Assembly (NCBI GenBank): GCA_030762935.1
Contig: CM060897.1
Coordinates: 109,706,176-109,770,175, forward strand
Direction: 5' to 3'
DNA length: 64,000 nt
Origin: Hymenopus coronatus
Taxonomy: Eukaryota > Arthropoda > Insecta > Mantodea > Hymenopodidae
The notes beneath the pieces are model-generated. The model searched no databases. It had not been told where the DNA came from and was given only the letters and a program-made list of their open reading frames with translations. This document shows, in pieces, positions 43,892-56,354 of the stretch. Position numbers and translations under genes: made by a program. Position 1 is the stretch's first letter. Every line of letters starts with the position of its first letter.

Positions 43892-45509
43892 CTTTGCGTT
43901 GCATATAGAGAAACATAAATCTGTTTTCCTTCCTCTGTGCATTGCTTGTTGTTCAACAACAGATTTTACTAGACGTACTCTACATACATGTTCTTCTATT
44001 TGGCTGTGCCGCATCATCTCTCATTTCCCTCAAGAGTGCAAGGCAGTCACTTTGCATATCCTCCTTTGATTTAATGGATATACTCACAATCTGTGTCAAG
44101 ATGTATTGGCTTTAACAAATCCTAAGGCGCAAAGAGATAATTCACAGTTCATTAAATGTACAGGTTTATCGCTTTCTGTAGTTTCTATGCTTGTATTATT
44201 TTTAATATTTTTGGATAAGGAGCTGTGGTAGTTTATATTTTTTATTTCCAAAATATTGAGTGAGTTTTCTTATATGGCATTGCTGGTTATTTTACTGAAT
44301 TTGAAACTTTCGGAACACTTGGAAGTTATCCGAATGTACAACATTTACAAATCTAGAAGCCTGCATTGTGAACGGTCTTCTTTCGCGCTTCTGCTTCTGC
44401 TTCGTTATGACTGCGTTTGCTTCTCACTGTGAATGCAGCTTTTATCTTATGACGTTTTTTCAGGAATTGTATTTTATTCTATCATATAAACCTCATGTAT
44501 ACTAGGAAACAACAGAAAAGGAGTTTTATCGTATAATAAAGTAAGTACTTTATTTCCTTGTAAATTATTTTAACACCTTTGGCAGCTCCCCATTCTTTAA
44601 ATAATGACAATTCCTTGTCATATAAGACCTTTGACTTGCCGAGCTATAAACTAAATACAGCTTTTTAGTATAATTTAAAACATCTTTGGGAATATCCATT
44701 TTCATTCATGCATTGATTTATTTGGTGCAGTTTAAACAACCAGAATTGAAACAGTTTATTTCGGTAGGGTTACGCAGAAACGAACAAACAAAGCACTAAA
44801 ATACAATTCCTCGTAATGACGACTCTAATGATATTAATATATAAATAAATATAAGAATATTTAAGTTAATATTAGGATAGGGTAAAACATTGTATATTAT
44901 ACATGGTTTATTAGACGCTTACCCGCTCGTGTACTGAACATCCCACTCACAAATAATAGTCTATTTAAGCCACTTATAATATAACTGACTATTATTTTGT
45001 TGTATCAGCGCCCAAAAGGTATCGATCCAAGCTGGCAGTTTCTTTCATCGAATGTGAGTGGTACCTAGTACATCTTCTCGCAATAAAATAATCATGTATC
45101 GTCTGGGACTCAGCGTTACCATTTTCTTTAAGTGATCGGGTAAATAAAAGGGACACGGCTTTTTATTATTGTTCCCCTCTTCGTGAGACGTTCCGACCCT
45201 TCTTCACACATCTTGCATCCCCTCTTTCATTACCTTCCAAACTCGATTAGCGTCAACATAAAAGCTTCTACTCTCCTCTTTATCAATACAAATGAAAGCC
45301 AAAGGAAAATTGGAGACGACCTGAAAAGAGGATGTATAGGCAATCTTTTGTTAAGCTATATCAAATGAATTTCCGGGATTATGTTCTTCCCCTTAGTGAA
45401 AAGGGGATGGATACTAATTTAGTGTAATATAATAACCAAGAAACCTTATTTTATATGTAATGAAAAGATGATAGATGAAAACTTAATAACCAGAGATACA
45501 GTGCGTCAC
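43892..45509. other. Unassigned stretch
   Basis: AT-rich. A segment at 44365-44450 has cattgtgaac and tgtgaatgca around a GC-richer core with repeated CTGCTT and GCTTC motifs. The frame at 45183-45368 resembles no known family. Confidence 0.45.
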
Positions 45510-45602
45510 AAAAATCTGACATGTTCCATTCACATATAAGGAAATCTTCTTATATAGGCTTATTTTGCTATACAATTCCTGCTAAGCGAGATAAAATTTC
45601 AG

Positions 45603-45750
45603 AAATCGTCTTCCGTGGTCGAGTGGTCAACGAGCTGACTTCTCACCCGAAGTCCCTGAGTTCGATATCCGGCTGGGGCGGGGAATTTTTCTTTAACCGG
45701 AATCATCCCCCAGAGAGTCTGGGTGTACGTATGTGAGAGTGAATGTACGT
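45603..45750 (+). mobile_element. tRNA-like SINE fragment (SINE-g)
   Basis: A-box-like TGGTCGAGTGGTCAACG and B-box GAGTTCGATATCC about 50 nt apart, followed by a GT-rich tail. It is too degenerate for a tRNA gene. Confidence 0.6.
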
Positions 45751-45751
45751 G

Positions 45752-46775
45752 TGTACAAGGTGTGTTTAAGTTATAACACCTCCTATTTTTTCTCACAAAA
45801 TAATAACAAGGAAAATGTGAAACTAGTGTCACTTCTCAACCTAATCTCCCTCTAGCCGCTGCGAACGCTTATTTAGAAGTGTGTTTTGACCACTAGAAAA
45901 TCGCTGAGGCAATAGCGGCACGACTAGTGAATCTGCGACCACGGAGAGTGCCTTTCATCGTGGGAAACAGCCAAAAGTCACTAGAAGCCAGGTCAGATGA
46001 GTAGAGAGCATGAGCAATTACTTCAAAGTTATTGTTCCAAAGAAACTCCTGCGTCCCGTCCACCTATGTGCTGGTGTGTTGTCTTGATGAAAGAGAAACC
46101 GTCCAACCTTTTCTGTCACCGTAGTGCCCTTTGGAATGCAATGAGTAAGGATTACACCACTGCTGTCCCAGAAGATGACCAACATCATCTGTGTGCTTCC
46201 ATTGAGCTGACTGGCGCTTCTTTTCAGGGATGAAAAAGGGCATCCACTGTCACAATCGATTGAAAGAAATTTCCATTCATGCCGTCATCACGCGTCAACA
46301 TCGGCTGACAATTTGCCACGTGCGCAGCCTTGTGGTCATCCGTGACACCCACCTGGAAGACACTTTTCGCATTTTCAGATCTTCATGCAGGATTGTGTGC
46401 ACAGATTCCACGGAAATGTCAATTTTGGAGACGATGTCTGCAACGCTCAATCGGCGATCCTCCAAAACAACGTTCTCCACTCACTGGATCATGACGTCAG
46501 ACCGGCTGGTGACTGTCTTGGTTTGTTGTCGCACAATGTTCTGCCTTCATTGAACTGTCGCACCCAGGAGCGCACATTAGACACATCCTTGGTACCATCA
46601 CCAGATGCCTCAGTCAACTGGCGATGAATTTCAATAGGTGTCACACCACGAAAATGGAGAAAATGAATGTTTACACGCTGTTCTTGCAATTTTAAGTATT
46701 TTAAGTATCAAAAACAGTCCTAACTCTCTTCGCTGCCACTAGAGTTCTATGCACTGTACAGTACTACCATCTCGT
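45752..46775 (-). pseudogene. Mariner relic, second family
   Basis: On the minus strand, 46689-46489 gives the HTH region with GVTPIEIHRQL and VRSWVRQFNEGR, and 46480-46295 gives LEDRRLSVADIVSKIDISVE. Shifted frames further on give FHQDNTPAHRW (second catalytic Asp) and YSSDLASSDFWLFPTMKG (third Asp), with a Pro-to-Ser change in the usual YSPD. Stops and frame changes abound. The left end begins caaggtgtgtttaagttata, but I find no matching right terminus, so the boundaries are approximate. Confidence 0.85.
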
Positions 46776-47244
46776 ATACATTTTATTTGGCATTTAAATG
46801 ACTCTAATTAAACAAAATCATTAGATCCAATTTTTAAAAAATCGACATTTTTGAACATCTTTTATGTAAAGGGCAGTTTGGGATGCAAGAGCTTTCTGAA
46901 AACCTTCGGTTAGTATTTAATGGACGTTTGGTTTTTGAGTTATACTGTCCACAGACCAGACACACATACGGAGCTTTCTTTACTTGTTTTTTGGATTCAT
47001 GCGGACCCAAAACATGTATTTCCGGTGGAATGTTGGTATTGAATTTTTGGGTGGAATACAACACCTTCTCTATCTACTATGTACATTGTACATACGTGCT
47101 AGAGAAAGCAAATATCATTCAATTGTAACAAAACCATATCTGCAAAGTTAATTGGCTTCAACATTTGGTAGGCGCAGCACTAAGTTTTGTAAAAATCATA
47201 TTTAAAGAATGAGTAGATAGTTATTTAAATGTATGCATCAGATA

Positions 47245-47388
47245 ATTTGTCTTTCCTCTTCATATTCATGCAAAGAGAACAGGATTTCAAAGCCATGACA
47301 TAGCGACCAACTTTGAGAGGATTTGGATATTGCTTTGGTCTACTTTATACTTCTTGTGCCTACAACGTAATATGTAAACGAGGTTTCT
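47245..47388 (-). repeat. REP-A 5'-part fragment
   Basis: Segment tcatgcaaagagaacaggat through GGATATTGCTTTGG. Confidence 0.6.
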
Positions 47389-48145
47389 TTGTGCTATTAA
47401 TGAACCTCGGATTTTAGGCCCTTAAAATCCAATTTTAGGACATTTAAGTTAGGCTCTCAAATCATAACAGTAGGCACTAATAACATAATATAGGCACAAA
47501 AACGCAGTTTCCAGGACGTAAAGAATAGAGTTTGAGAATCCAAAATCTATTTTTATTTTCTAAACGTTTAAAATTGTAATTATAGTAAGTATTAAAATTA
47601 CACTTAAAATAGTAAATTCACTATCACGTTTAGAAGCATTTATTAATGTATCAAATTATGAACTTATTGTTGGAAACAGATGAGCTTATAAAGAATTCAA
47701 GATCTCGCATAATTTAATGAATGAAACACAGTGGAAATACACGGCATACTACAGATATCTATATCATTGTTACTTAAGCGCCACATAGATAGTGTTTTAT
47801 AAACTATAATGTCGTTAAAACAGCAATGTAAGAGAATTGGTTGAAATGCATTTGAAAAACAAAGTAAACACATGGAGAATGTATGCATACTAAATGTGGA
47901 TCACAAAAGAATGATGAATATGACGTTTGAAATATATTTTTGCCGTACTGCAGTCATCGGCCAATACAAAAGAATGACAAAGAGTGCAAATATTCTTTTT
48001 CTCTTTCTGCTAAACTAATAATTCTGCCTTTTAAGACATTAAAATACAATTTTCTACCATGGTGCTCCAGTCTTATATCCAGGTTATTTGAAAGTATTTG
48101 AATAAAACCAGTCCCATTATATAAACGGTTTATCTTGATTAGCTG
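47389..48145. other. Unassigned AT-rich stretch
   Basis: A loosely repeated TTTTAGG motif lies at 47412-47450. No gene seen. Confidence 0.5.
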
Positions 48146-48766
48146 CATAAAAACCTTCTGGTGCGTTCCATTCACAAGACTTTCTTCGTCTGTTCTGCAA
48201 ACACACTATTCTTAGTAAAGATTCTTTATCCTTCATCATAATAACTAAGAAAAACATTAGCAGAAATTCTCTTATTACTTACTTCCATCTAAGCAGAAGG
48301 GACATAAGAGAGACGCTAGGCTAAAGCTATATCAAATACTGTAAAAGCTGGTCAATATATGAACAATTGAAATTCGGCTCGTTAGCACTATAACAAATGA
48401 TAGATGAATCGAAGAAAAATCTCTTAAACGGCAAATCTACAAAAATGTATACAATTTTGTGTTTTAACGACATCTAAATATTTTGTGTAGTAAGCTTCTG
48501 TTTATCTCTTCGGTTTACCAGTTATACAAAAGTCGTCCAGAATAAAATGCTCTTCATAGGCCATTCAAGATATACATTTTATTTGTAATCTGAATATTCT
48601 TAATATAAGACATTTTAATCAAAATCGTGACAGCTATTTTCGAATTTGTTTCCATGTAAAAGGTAGTTTAGGGTTGAAAATCTTCGTGTCTCATCCTTGA
48701 AAGACACTAAACTGAAATACCAAGTTTGGTATTTAATGGACTTTTCGTTTTTCAGCTATGCTCTAC

Positions 48767-48801
<35 letters not shown>

Positions 48802-48932
48802 AAGCTTTAATAAACATACTTTTTGGATTCAGGGGTCCTCAGAATGTGTATTTCAGGTGAAATCTCTGTATTAAATTTTTGGGTGGACTGCAACACCTTC
48901 TCTATACACTATGTACATAGAACGTGTAGAGA
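48146..48932 (+). repeat. REP-A copy, full length
   Basis: Outer end cttctggtgcgttccattca; CA tract 48771-48799; palindrome CACTATGTACATAGAACGTG and end GTAGAGAAAGT. Confidence 0.87.
48771..48799. repeat. (CA)n tract
   Basis: The usual microsatellite position of the REP-A unit. Confidence 0.95.
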
Positions 48933-49384
48933 AAGTAAACATCAATAATGCAACAAAATTGTAACTTTTATACCAAAAGTTTAAAATAGTTGTCAGTGGT
49001 CAAAATAGACATTTTATGTCCCACAAACCTCTTCAACAGATTTACATTTTATACTACAGATATTTCACTAGCCTTTGTTTCTTCGTACACATAAAAATCT
49101 GTTGGTTCCATTCACATAACTTTCTCTATATCTCAATGACAAATTATGGTTAAAATGTTGTCTTTTATATACCTCCTGCTAATCGAGATAAACATTAGTC
49201 TTATTACTTGCTTTCTTGTGAGAAGATGCGAAATAAGAGATTACGCTAAGCTAAAGCGATCTTCATTTCCTTTAAAAGCTGTTGCTATGTGATTGAAATC
49301 GGTTGCTTTGCATTGACAGGAGTTGACAAATTCCCGTATGGGAAAAGCTTAAGAACTTTAAAACAGAAAAAAATACCATAAATA

Positions 49385-50581
49385 CGAGGATTGGCTGATA
49401 AGTTCCGGGCCTCTCAATGAAAACGGCTTTAATTTTTTTTATTTGTTTAATTTCTCAACATAATCTCCAGAAAGGCTAATACATTTGTCATATTGGTGTT
49501 CTAATTTAATTAAACCATCTCTGTAGAGCGATTTATTAAGACCCTCAAAATAGCTGTTTACCGCATCAATGTTCTCCTCGTTGCTGTGTAACCTTCGTTT
49601 TCCAGGCATTTTTTTGTGGTTTGGGAAGAGGTGTTAGTCACTGGATGCCTGATCTGGCGATTAGGGTGGATGTTCAAGCGATGCCAACTTTAATTCGCAC
49701 ATTTTACCCATTGCATTGACTAAACGATAGGTCGGAGCATTGTCGTGATGAAACAAGATTCTTTTTGTTTGTTTGCCAAATGAGGTGTTTTTTTTTTTTT
49801 TCACCTCATCACTCAAAAGCTGCAGTAAGCTTGCATAATAGCTGACAAAATTGATTTTGGCTTTTTTGGATTGGTTCACCTGGCGCAATCCACTGTTTTG
49901 ACTGTGATTTACTTTCTGGAGTGAAGTGATGTATTCAAGTTTCAGCAATGGTAATAAGCCGTCTCAAAACTTCACTGTGATTTTTACGGTAGAGCTCCAC
50001 ACTCTTAAAAGAAATAGTTTTTCTTTGCAACTTTTGATCAGGTGTCAACAAACGCGGCACCCATTTTGCACAGACCTTGTGAAAGGCACTTAACATATTA
50101 CTTGCATGTTCTTTTGATATGTTTACAGCCTCTGCTATCTCAAAAAACTTTAATCTGCGGTCTTCCAGTATAAAACATTTTTTTCAATGATCTCTGGAGT
50201 TGTCACTTCTACAGAGCTTCCAGATCGAGGCTCATCACTAGTGCTGGTATGTCCCTTTTGAAACTCTGCGACCCACCTTTTAATCATTGAATATGAAAGG
50301 GCAGAGACTTTGAATGTACTGTCCATTTCGTCCTTAATTTCTTTAGGCGTTAAGCCTTTCAAATGTAAGTATTTAATCGCTGCTCGTTTTTCCAAATCCT
50401 CCATTTCCGTGAAAACTCTAAAATTGTCTCGTGTAAAATGCCGTCATTGGAAAACTAAACAGCTATTGACCTGTAACTATGGATACAATCCAGTCTTGAG
50501 TAAAATTATGCTATGCTACCATCTAACTGGCCTAATGGCACCATATCTGTGCGAGGCCCGTGCCTTATCAATCGACCCTCG
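49385..50581 (-). mobile_element. Mariner element, third family, with TIRs
   Basis: The 29-bp termini CGAGG...TGATAAG...CGGGCCTC (left) and their diverged inverted counterpart (right, ending at 50581) define the element. TA precedes the left end. Nested in a REP-A unit, so it is younger than that unit. Confidence 0.85.
49530..50404 (-). pseudogene. Mariner transposase, disrupted
   Basis: 50404-50150 gives the N-terminal HTH with LKGLTPKEIKDEMDSTFKVS, MIKRWVAEFQKG and DEPRSGSS. 49948-49661 gives VNQSKKAK then RILFHHDNAPTYR (second catalytic Asp). The segment with the first Asp is deleted between them. EHPP is followed by a stop where YSPD is expected, then SPDQASSD (third Asp region). The gene is inactive. 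Confidence 0.88.
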
Positions 50582-50948
50582 AAAAAAGGTTCAACTCTAC
50601 GAAAAAAAAGTGACATAAATTGTGAGTTTTAACGAGATTACAATATTTGTGCAGAAAACCTTTGTGTATACAAATTGCGGCGAAATACACCCAGAGTATG
50701 AGTTCTTCAGAAGTTATTCCCAGAAATATGCAGATATAAATTTTATTTGTCACGCAAATATTTTAATATACGGTATTTTAATTCAAAATCGTTAGAGACA
50801 GCTTTTGATAAAATCAAAATGTTCGAAATTCTTTGGGTTTGGTGATTTTCTGAAAAGGGTGTAATTCCGGTGAAATCTCGGTATCACATTTGAGTGGAGT
50901 GCAATATCTTCTCTACCTACGTACCATATACAATGTGGAGAAAGTAAG

Positions 50949-51267
50949 ATAGAAATTTAATCTAAAATGTGAGGTATAATTACTCGTATTAATTATAAGT
51001 AAATAGACAACAAAGCTGTTTAAGTATAGGTACGTTATAGAAGAATGGTCGGAAAAGATAATGCGAATTGAGCACGTGTATTTTTGTTATCCTCTGTTGA
51101 ATATGCTTCTCTTCAGCTGCGTGGGTTGGGCAGGAGACTTTCAGCAGGCTACAGATTTAAGTAAGCAGTTTTTGCGTGTAACATGAAAGGACGATTCTAG
51201 GCGTATTAATTCATCACATGCGAAGTGTTGTAAAAATGAGAGAGGTTTATTTTGTGTTCACAGATAA
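50949..51267. other. Unassigned stretch
   Basis: No feature seen. Confidence 0.45.
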
Positions 51268-52170
51268 CAAACAAATCTGATATGTTACATTCATTTGAAT
51301 TTGTCTAGATGTTCTGCAAACTTCTTACAAAAGATTAATCTTCTTTCTACACAATACTGCTCGAGATAAACATCAGCAGAATTTTCTTATTACTTAGTTC
51401 CTTATAAGTAGTACGGAACTAAGGGAATCCGTTAGGCTAGAGTGATATTCAAATATTCTAAAAACTGTCCTTATGCAATTTTCATTGCAAATCGCTCTTC
51501 TTTGCTCGGCCAGGAGTAGAACAAAAGAAAAACGGTCACTTCCTTTCTGAAGAAAAGTATTTACAACTGAAACCAATAATAAGGAATATCTCGGAAACGG
51601 TTACCTCTACAACAAAAATGTAAAGGACATAAATTGTATGTTTTGACGAGATCTGCACTTTTTGTCTATCATTTACGGTTTACAGTTAAGCAAAATTCGG
51701 CAAAATCCATCCAGAATAAAGAGATCTTGAGAAGCTATTCCCAGTAAATGTAAGAAACATATATTGTTGGGGATGTAAATGTCTTTAATATACGGAATTG
51801 TTATCAAAATCATTAGAGGCACTTTTGACAAAATCAAAATTTTCGAAAATATTACCATATAAATAGTACGTGGTGGGGGACTTCATTTAAAATCTTCAAG
51901 GCGCATCCTTGGATGATACTAAACCTAAACACCAAGTTTGGCATTAGCGATCTTTTCGATTTTGAGCTATGGTGTCCACATACACACACATACGTACACA
52001 CCCATACACACATACACACAGACCTACACTGATGTTTTCCAAAAATGACTTGTTCGGACTCAGGTGACCCCAAAACATGTTTCCGGTGAAATCTCGACAT
52101 GAATTTTTGGGTGGAACACAATACCTTCTCTATCCACTACGTACATTTTACATGTGGGCCAGAGAAAGTA
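51268..52170 (+). repeat. REP-A copy, full length
   Basis: AAATCTGATATGTTAC to GCCAGAGAAAGT (52168). CA-type tract at 51977-52021. Confidence 0.85.
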
Positions 52171-52301
52171 AAACAGCTCAAACATATATTATTGTTTACT
52201 GATTCATAATATAAGTTAAAAACAAAAATTTGTGCATATAAATCAATCTTAAGACTTTAAATTATTGTGCACTTATTGTAAAATAAAATGAGCCGGCAAT
52301 T

Positions 52302-52322
52302 ACTTTCTCTACACGTACTATG
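52302..52322 (-). repeat. REP-A terminal stub
   Basis: Only ACTTTCTCTACACGTACTAT remains, joined to mariner sequence. Confidence 0.6.
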
Positions 52323-52870
52323 GCTGGATTTCCACTATGGTCCAAAAACAATCGTCGACCTGTGTATTCCCAGGTTTCCTAACAAAATAAAGCAAACGAG
52401 AAGTGTTGGTAAGAAGGTGATTCGTTCCTTCTTCTCAGCAAGTGGTCCCATTGTGACGGTTACGCTTGAGGAGCAAATGGTGCACCACAAAATGTCTGCC
52501 GCAAGTTTTCAATGAAATGGGGGAAAGGAAGCGTCCTATAATTTATTTACATGAAATTCTGCAGCACTATGACTTCCTCTGCCCACACTGCACAAGAAAC
52601 AACCCAATTCCTCAGGAATTAGGAGTCAGATATGCCGACCTCTCTACCGACCAGTTCTTGCTCCTTGCAACTTTTTTCTATTCCCCAAAATGAAAGAAAA
52701 AGCTCAAGTACAACGCTTTGAGTCACCTGAAGCCACAGTAGGTGCTTACAAAGAATGCCTCTGCACTCTCACCAAAGAAGAATGATTATCTGCTTTTGAA
52801 AGAATGCGAAGATAAATAGAATGACAATGGAGAAACTTTTCAAAATATGCAATAGTTTTCACTAACTGTT
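52323..52870 (+). pseudogene. Mariner transposase relic, fourth copy
   Basis: Frame pieces in order: SVGKKVIRSFFSASGPIVTV (strand with the first catalytic Asp degraded), KWCTTKCLPQVFNEMGERKR, a scrambled HDN region, GVRYADLST, then FESPEAT and AYKECLCTLTKE. Many frame changes within 0.55 kb. N-terminal half absent. It is the most decayed mariner in the window. Confidence 0.75.
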
Positions 52871-53690
52871 TTATGTTTTATTTTGTCCGTTCTCAAAATG
52901 TTTCGAGTGACACTCATAATTTCTTTACAGGATAATGGTAATTCTAGGGGGAGGGGAACCTGTATGGATAACTCACATTAATAAAAACTCAAACTGGGAG
53001 CTGTTGAGTGTGAAACAGATCGCTCTACCACCACACCATAGGGATGGTCTTTAAACTACCAATATTGTTCGTTGCAACCAATGGCCTACATGGGCGGCTA
53101 TCACATTTTAATGCTAAGGACTGCTTTCTAAGTAAATACACTCATGAATAAATATTCAAAAAGATTGTCTTCAACCTTTTGAATATTTATTACTTGTAAA
53201 AAAGGCATAAAAGCGTTTATTGATCAGCTCCATTAAATTTAGAATCCTCGTTTTCAATTGTTATTACTTTGTTAACTATTGAACCAAATGTGTCTATGCT
53301 GTTTGTTAAAACTGCTTTGCTCGTCCAAAGTTAAAGGTAAACGATTTGCTGGAAGTAAACGAAAATGCAATTTAATCTGCTGAAATGACACATTTACTGT
53401 TTGTCCAACGAACTCGCCAACCGGATATTAAAAGTAAAATGCTTTCTCTCAATATGAGATTGAAAAAGCGACCGGTAATATGTACTTTGGAAAAATAAAT
53501 CAATTGCCTCGGCAGTACGCTTCCGCTGAGATTGGAAACCCAATGGATTTCCTAATGGGCCATCGTGCAAACCGTATTTCTGTGAAAGCACGATTTTCAA
53601 GATATACGGAACTCAAACGATGTCTAGACTTTACAGAGAGAGGAGAGGAGAATGAATTTTAGCTTTAAATAGAAATATTTCACAAACTGT
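52871..53690. other. Unassigned stretch with a short inverted repeat
   Basis: Contains the 15-bp inverted repeat at 53147-53191; no gene seen. Confidence 0.45.
53147..53191. repeat. Inverted repeat, 15-bp arms and 15-nt spacer
   Basis: AATAAATATTCAAAA and its exact reverse complement. Confidence 0.85.
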
Positions 53691-54172
53691 AGGGTTGTTT
53701 AGAAAGCGTTTACTGTAAACATAGACGTTCAGTTTATGTAATGTTAGATATAAACTAATAAAAAAGAAGTTACTGGATTTATAAAGTCATTACCGAAAAC
53801 ATAGATGTTTAAATTATGTAATAGTATATACGAGTATAAAGTAAAATACAAAGAAATCACTAAATTTAGAAAGATATTACAGTAAACATGGATGTTCAGA
53901 TTATGTAATGTTAAATACAAGCTAAACTATAAATAAATTACTGAAAACATAGACGCTCAGGTTATGTAATGCTAGATATAAACTAAAATAGAAACAAATT
54001 ACTGAATTTAGAAATATATTACTGAAAACATAGACGTTCAGATTATGCAATATTAGATATAAGCTAAACTAGAAGTAAGTTACTGAAAACATAGACGTTT
54101 AGTTTATGTAATGCTAGATATGAACTAAAACAGAAACACATTTTTGAATTTAGAAATAAATTACTGAAAACA
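53690..54172. repeat. Tandem array with alternating 61- and 81-bp steps
   Basis: The core AAACATAGACGTTCAG with variants begins at 53717, 53797, 53884, 53945, 54026, 54087 and 54168, giving steps of 80, 87, 61, 81, 61 and 81. The longer unit has an extra segment resembling GAATTTAGAAATATATTACT. Each unit also carries TTATGTAATGCTAGATATAA. The last four steps form two 142-bp dimers. Confidence 0.88.
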
Positions 54173-54360
54173 CCACCGCAGTCCTCGCCAAAACTTCCAA
54201 ACCTGAAAGAGATTGGTTGGATGAAATGGAGATGAAATGAAGGGACAGGAATTCCGGGGGAATGAAGAAACATTCCCAGCATTTGCCTAATGGCCCGGGA
54301 AACCCCCCAAAAACCCATGAGTCACGACCTCCCAAAAGCCAGTCGAAAATGTTTCTGCTT
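54168..54360 (-). mobile_element. SINE-e-like repeat
   Basis: Shares aacctgaaagagattggttg, gagatgaaatgaaggg and a final cacgacctccc with 18730-18985 in the same order. Confidence 0.5.
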
Positions 54361-54689
54361 GACAATAAATATACTGACATGGGTCTGCCACTTTTAAATA
54401 CACCTTAAAACAGCGAGCTGGAGCTGGTTTGAATCCGGCATCTTGGGATGAAAAACCCATACCCAACAATGAGTCACAGAGACCGACTGAAAATTCTTTA
54501 GTAGCCATTCGTTGAATGTGCTTCTGTTCAAAATGAATCTGAATCAACCTTGTTATTGGGGTTGCAACCCCAAGACTCACAAGCTTGGCCTACAAATGCT
54601 GCTTAAAGGTAAACAAACATACACCAGAATTACGTGGACTTGACCATAAACAGGTAGGCATTTCTAATCCAAATAAATCCACACGGTGG
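54361..54689. other. Unassigned stretch, possibly SINE-derived
   Basis: A reversed B-box-like TGGTTTGAATCCGGCATC near 54427 suggests another tRNA-derived repeat; limits not clear. Confidence 0.35.
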
Positions 54690-55035
54690 CGCCATAGCCG
54701 AGTGATTAGACCTCGCTCGCCTCTCACCTAGGAGTCCGGGTTCGATTCCAGGGGACCATATATATGATCTGTGGTGGTCAAAGCGGCATCTCGAGTGGTT
54801 GTCTCCGTGTGAAAAAGTTTCCCTCCGCCTTTCATTCCATCAATTAATCCATAATCATCTTTCCTTTCACTGCTATTTCATATTTTACACTTCCTCACTT
54901 TCATACCTGGCATTGGGATGATCACCCATTCCGGCTTCCCCACTTATCCAGTGCCTCTGCTTCTAAACAGGCGTCTGACCTCAGATACTGGCTTGTAAGT
55001 CCTGCATACGAGGAAGATAAACAGGTAAAGAAGAG
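54690..55035 (+). mobile_element. SINE-a-like element, longer tail
   Basis: Head GCCATAGCCGAGTGATTAGA with B-box GGGTTCGATTCC, then gtggtcaaagcggcatctcg, diverging into a tail with cttgtaagtcctgc and agataaacaggtaa that resembles 41.6-41.7 kb. Confidence 0.65.
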
Positions 55036-55192
55036 GAAATAATGCACATGGATAAATGTAAAATCAGTCAAATTGGTGAAACTTTTAGGTAGGCAGTTAG
55101 TACTAAACTCTTACGCTACTGAGGATATCTGTCGTATAATGAGTACAAAAAATTCATATCATACACATTAGCTTTGATTCAGCTTTATTTTT

Positions 55193-56330
55193 ACTTTCTC
55201 TAGCTCGTATGTACATTGTACATAGTGGAAAGAGAAGGAATTGTATTTCACCCAAAATTTGAGATCAACATTTCACCATATATGTGTGTTTTGAGGTCCC
55301 CTAAGTCCGAAAAAAAATCAGAAAAAATCTCATGTGTGTCTCTGGACATCATAGCTCAAAACCAAAACTCCGCTAAATACTAAACTTGGTATTTAAGTTT
55401 AATGTCTTTCAAGGATGCGACACGAAGATTTTCAAGAAACTCCCCCAGGATAAATTACCCTTTACATGGAAACATTTTTGAAAATATTGTTTTTCTCAAA
55501 AATGGCTCTAACGATTTTGATAAAATATATTTACATAATGATTAAAATGCATAAGTATTTTGAATTTTCTAGGAATAATCCCTGAAGATATGTTTAGTCT
55601 GGATGAGCTTTGCAGAATTTTGCATAACGGTTAAACTGTCAGAGATAGACAAAAAGTTACTAATAATAACTCCAAGGCATGACAGCTCACGGGGAACCTT
55701 GGCCTACCGCTCGGCCGCTGCGTCCCCCACCTCGGTTCACTACAGACGTCATGGTTGGGGTGCAGTATTGGAGGGTGAGACGTGGTAGCGCCTCGAGCCC
55801 CTCCCGGCCGGTGAATGCGGTCCTCATGACCTGGAGCCGCTACTTTTCCATCAAGTAGCTCCTCAATTGGCCCCCCAGGGATCTTACGAGTCTGAGTGCA
55901 CCCCGGTCCAGGTCTCCCAGCGGGGGAAAAATCCCGACGCCGGTACTGGGAATCGAACCCAGGTCTCCCGCTAACAAAAATTTACTACACAAAAAAAGTA
56001 GATCTCATTAAAACACATAATTTATGTTATATACGTTTTTCTTGTAGAGTTGACCGTTTTCGAGTTATTCTTTGTTATTAGTTTCAATTTTCAATGTTAT
56101 AACTTTCCGCAAACGGCACCATGCTAACCTAACCTCAATTGTTTCACATAGAGACCAGATTTTAAAAGATTGAGTATCGCTTTAGCCTGATGCATTCCTT
56201 TATTTTCCTGCTACTTACTAGAAAACAAGTAATAAGACCGTTTCTGCTAATGTTTATCTCGACTAGCATGATGTAGGTAAAAGAATAATCTTTTGTAAAC
56301 ATAGTTTGTATATGGAACAGCAAGAGATTT
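55193..56330 (-). repeat. REP-A copy split by SINE-f
   Basis: ACTTTCTCTAGCTCG with an intact palindrome core GTACATTGTACATAG at 55193 on; the SINE sits at 55662-55973; the copy runs on to about 56330, where the outer end is worn. Confidence 0.82.
55649..55986 (-). mobile_element. SINE-f with 13-bp TSD
   Basis: ACAAAAAGTTACT (55649-55661) and ACAAAAATTTACT (55974-55986) bracket a 312-bp GC-rich insert. The right end carries a reversed B-box, GGGAATCGAACCCAGG. The rest (ggttcactacagacgtcatg ... gtcctcatgacctggagccg) is unlike the other SINEs here. GC content suggests youth. Confidence 0.82.
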
Positions 56331-56354
56331 TGATTTTGATAATTATTCAGGATT

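Larger units (their letters stand above)
45510..47125 (+). repeat. REP-A copy interrupted by a tRNA-like SINE and a mariner
   Basis: Outer end AAAATCTGACATGTTCC at 45510 to about 45600. The mid-unit resumes at about 46776 (tacattttatttggcattta) and the copy ends GCTAGAGAAAGC near 47118. About 0.3 kb of the expected unit is missing at the interruption. Confidence 0.75.
49086..50948 (+). repeat. REP-A copy split by a mariner
   Basis: AAAATCTGTTGGTTCC at 49086, interrupted at a TA (49383-49384), resumes at about 50578 (cgaaaaaaggttcaactcta), and ends TGTGGAGAAAGT at 50948. Confidence 0.85.

Noticed and set aside
45603..45700. Possible tRNA gene
   Set aside because: A and B boxes are present but no acceptor stem closes, and a GT-rich tail follows. 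SINE more likely.
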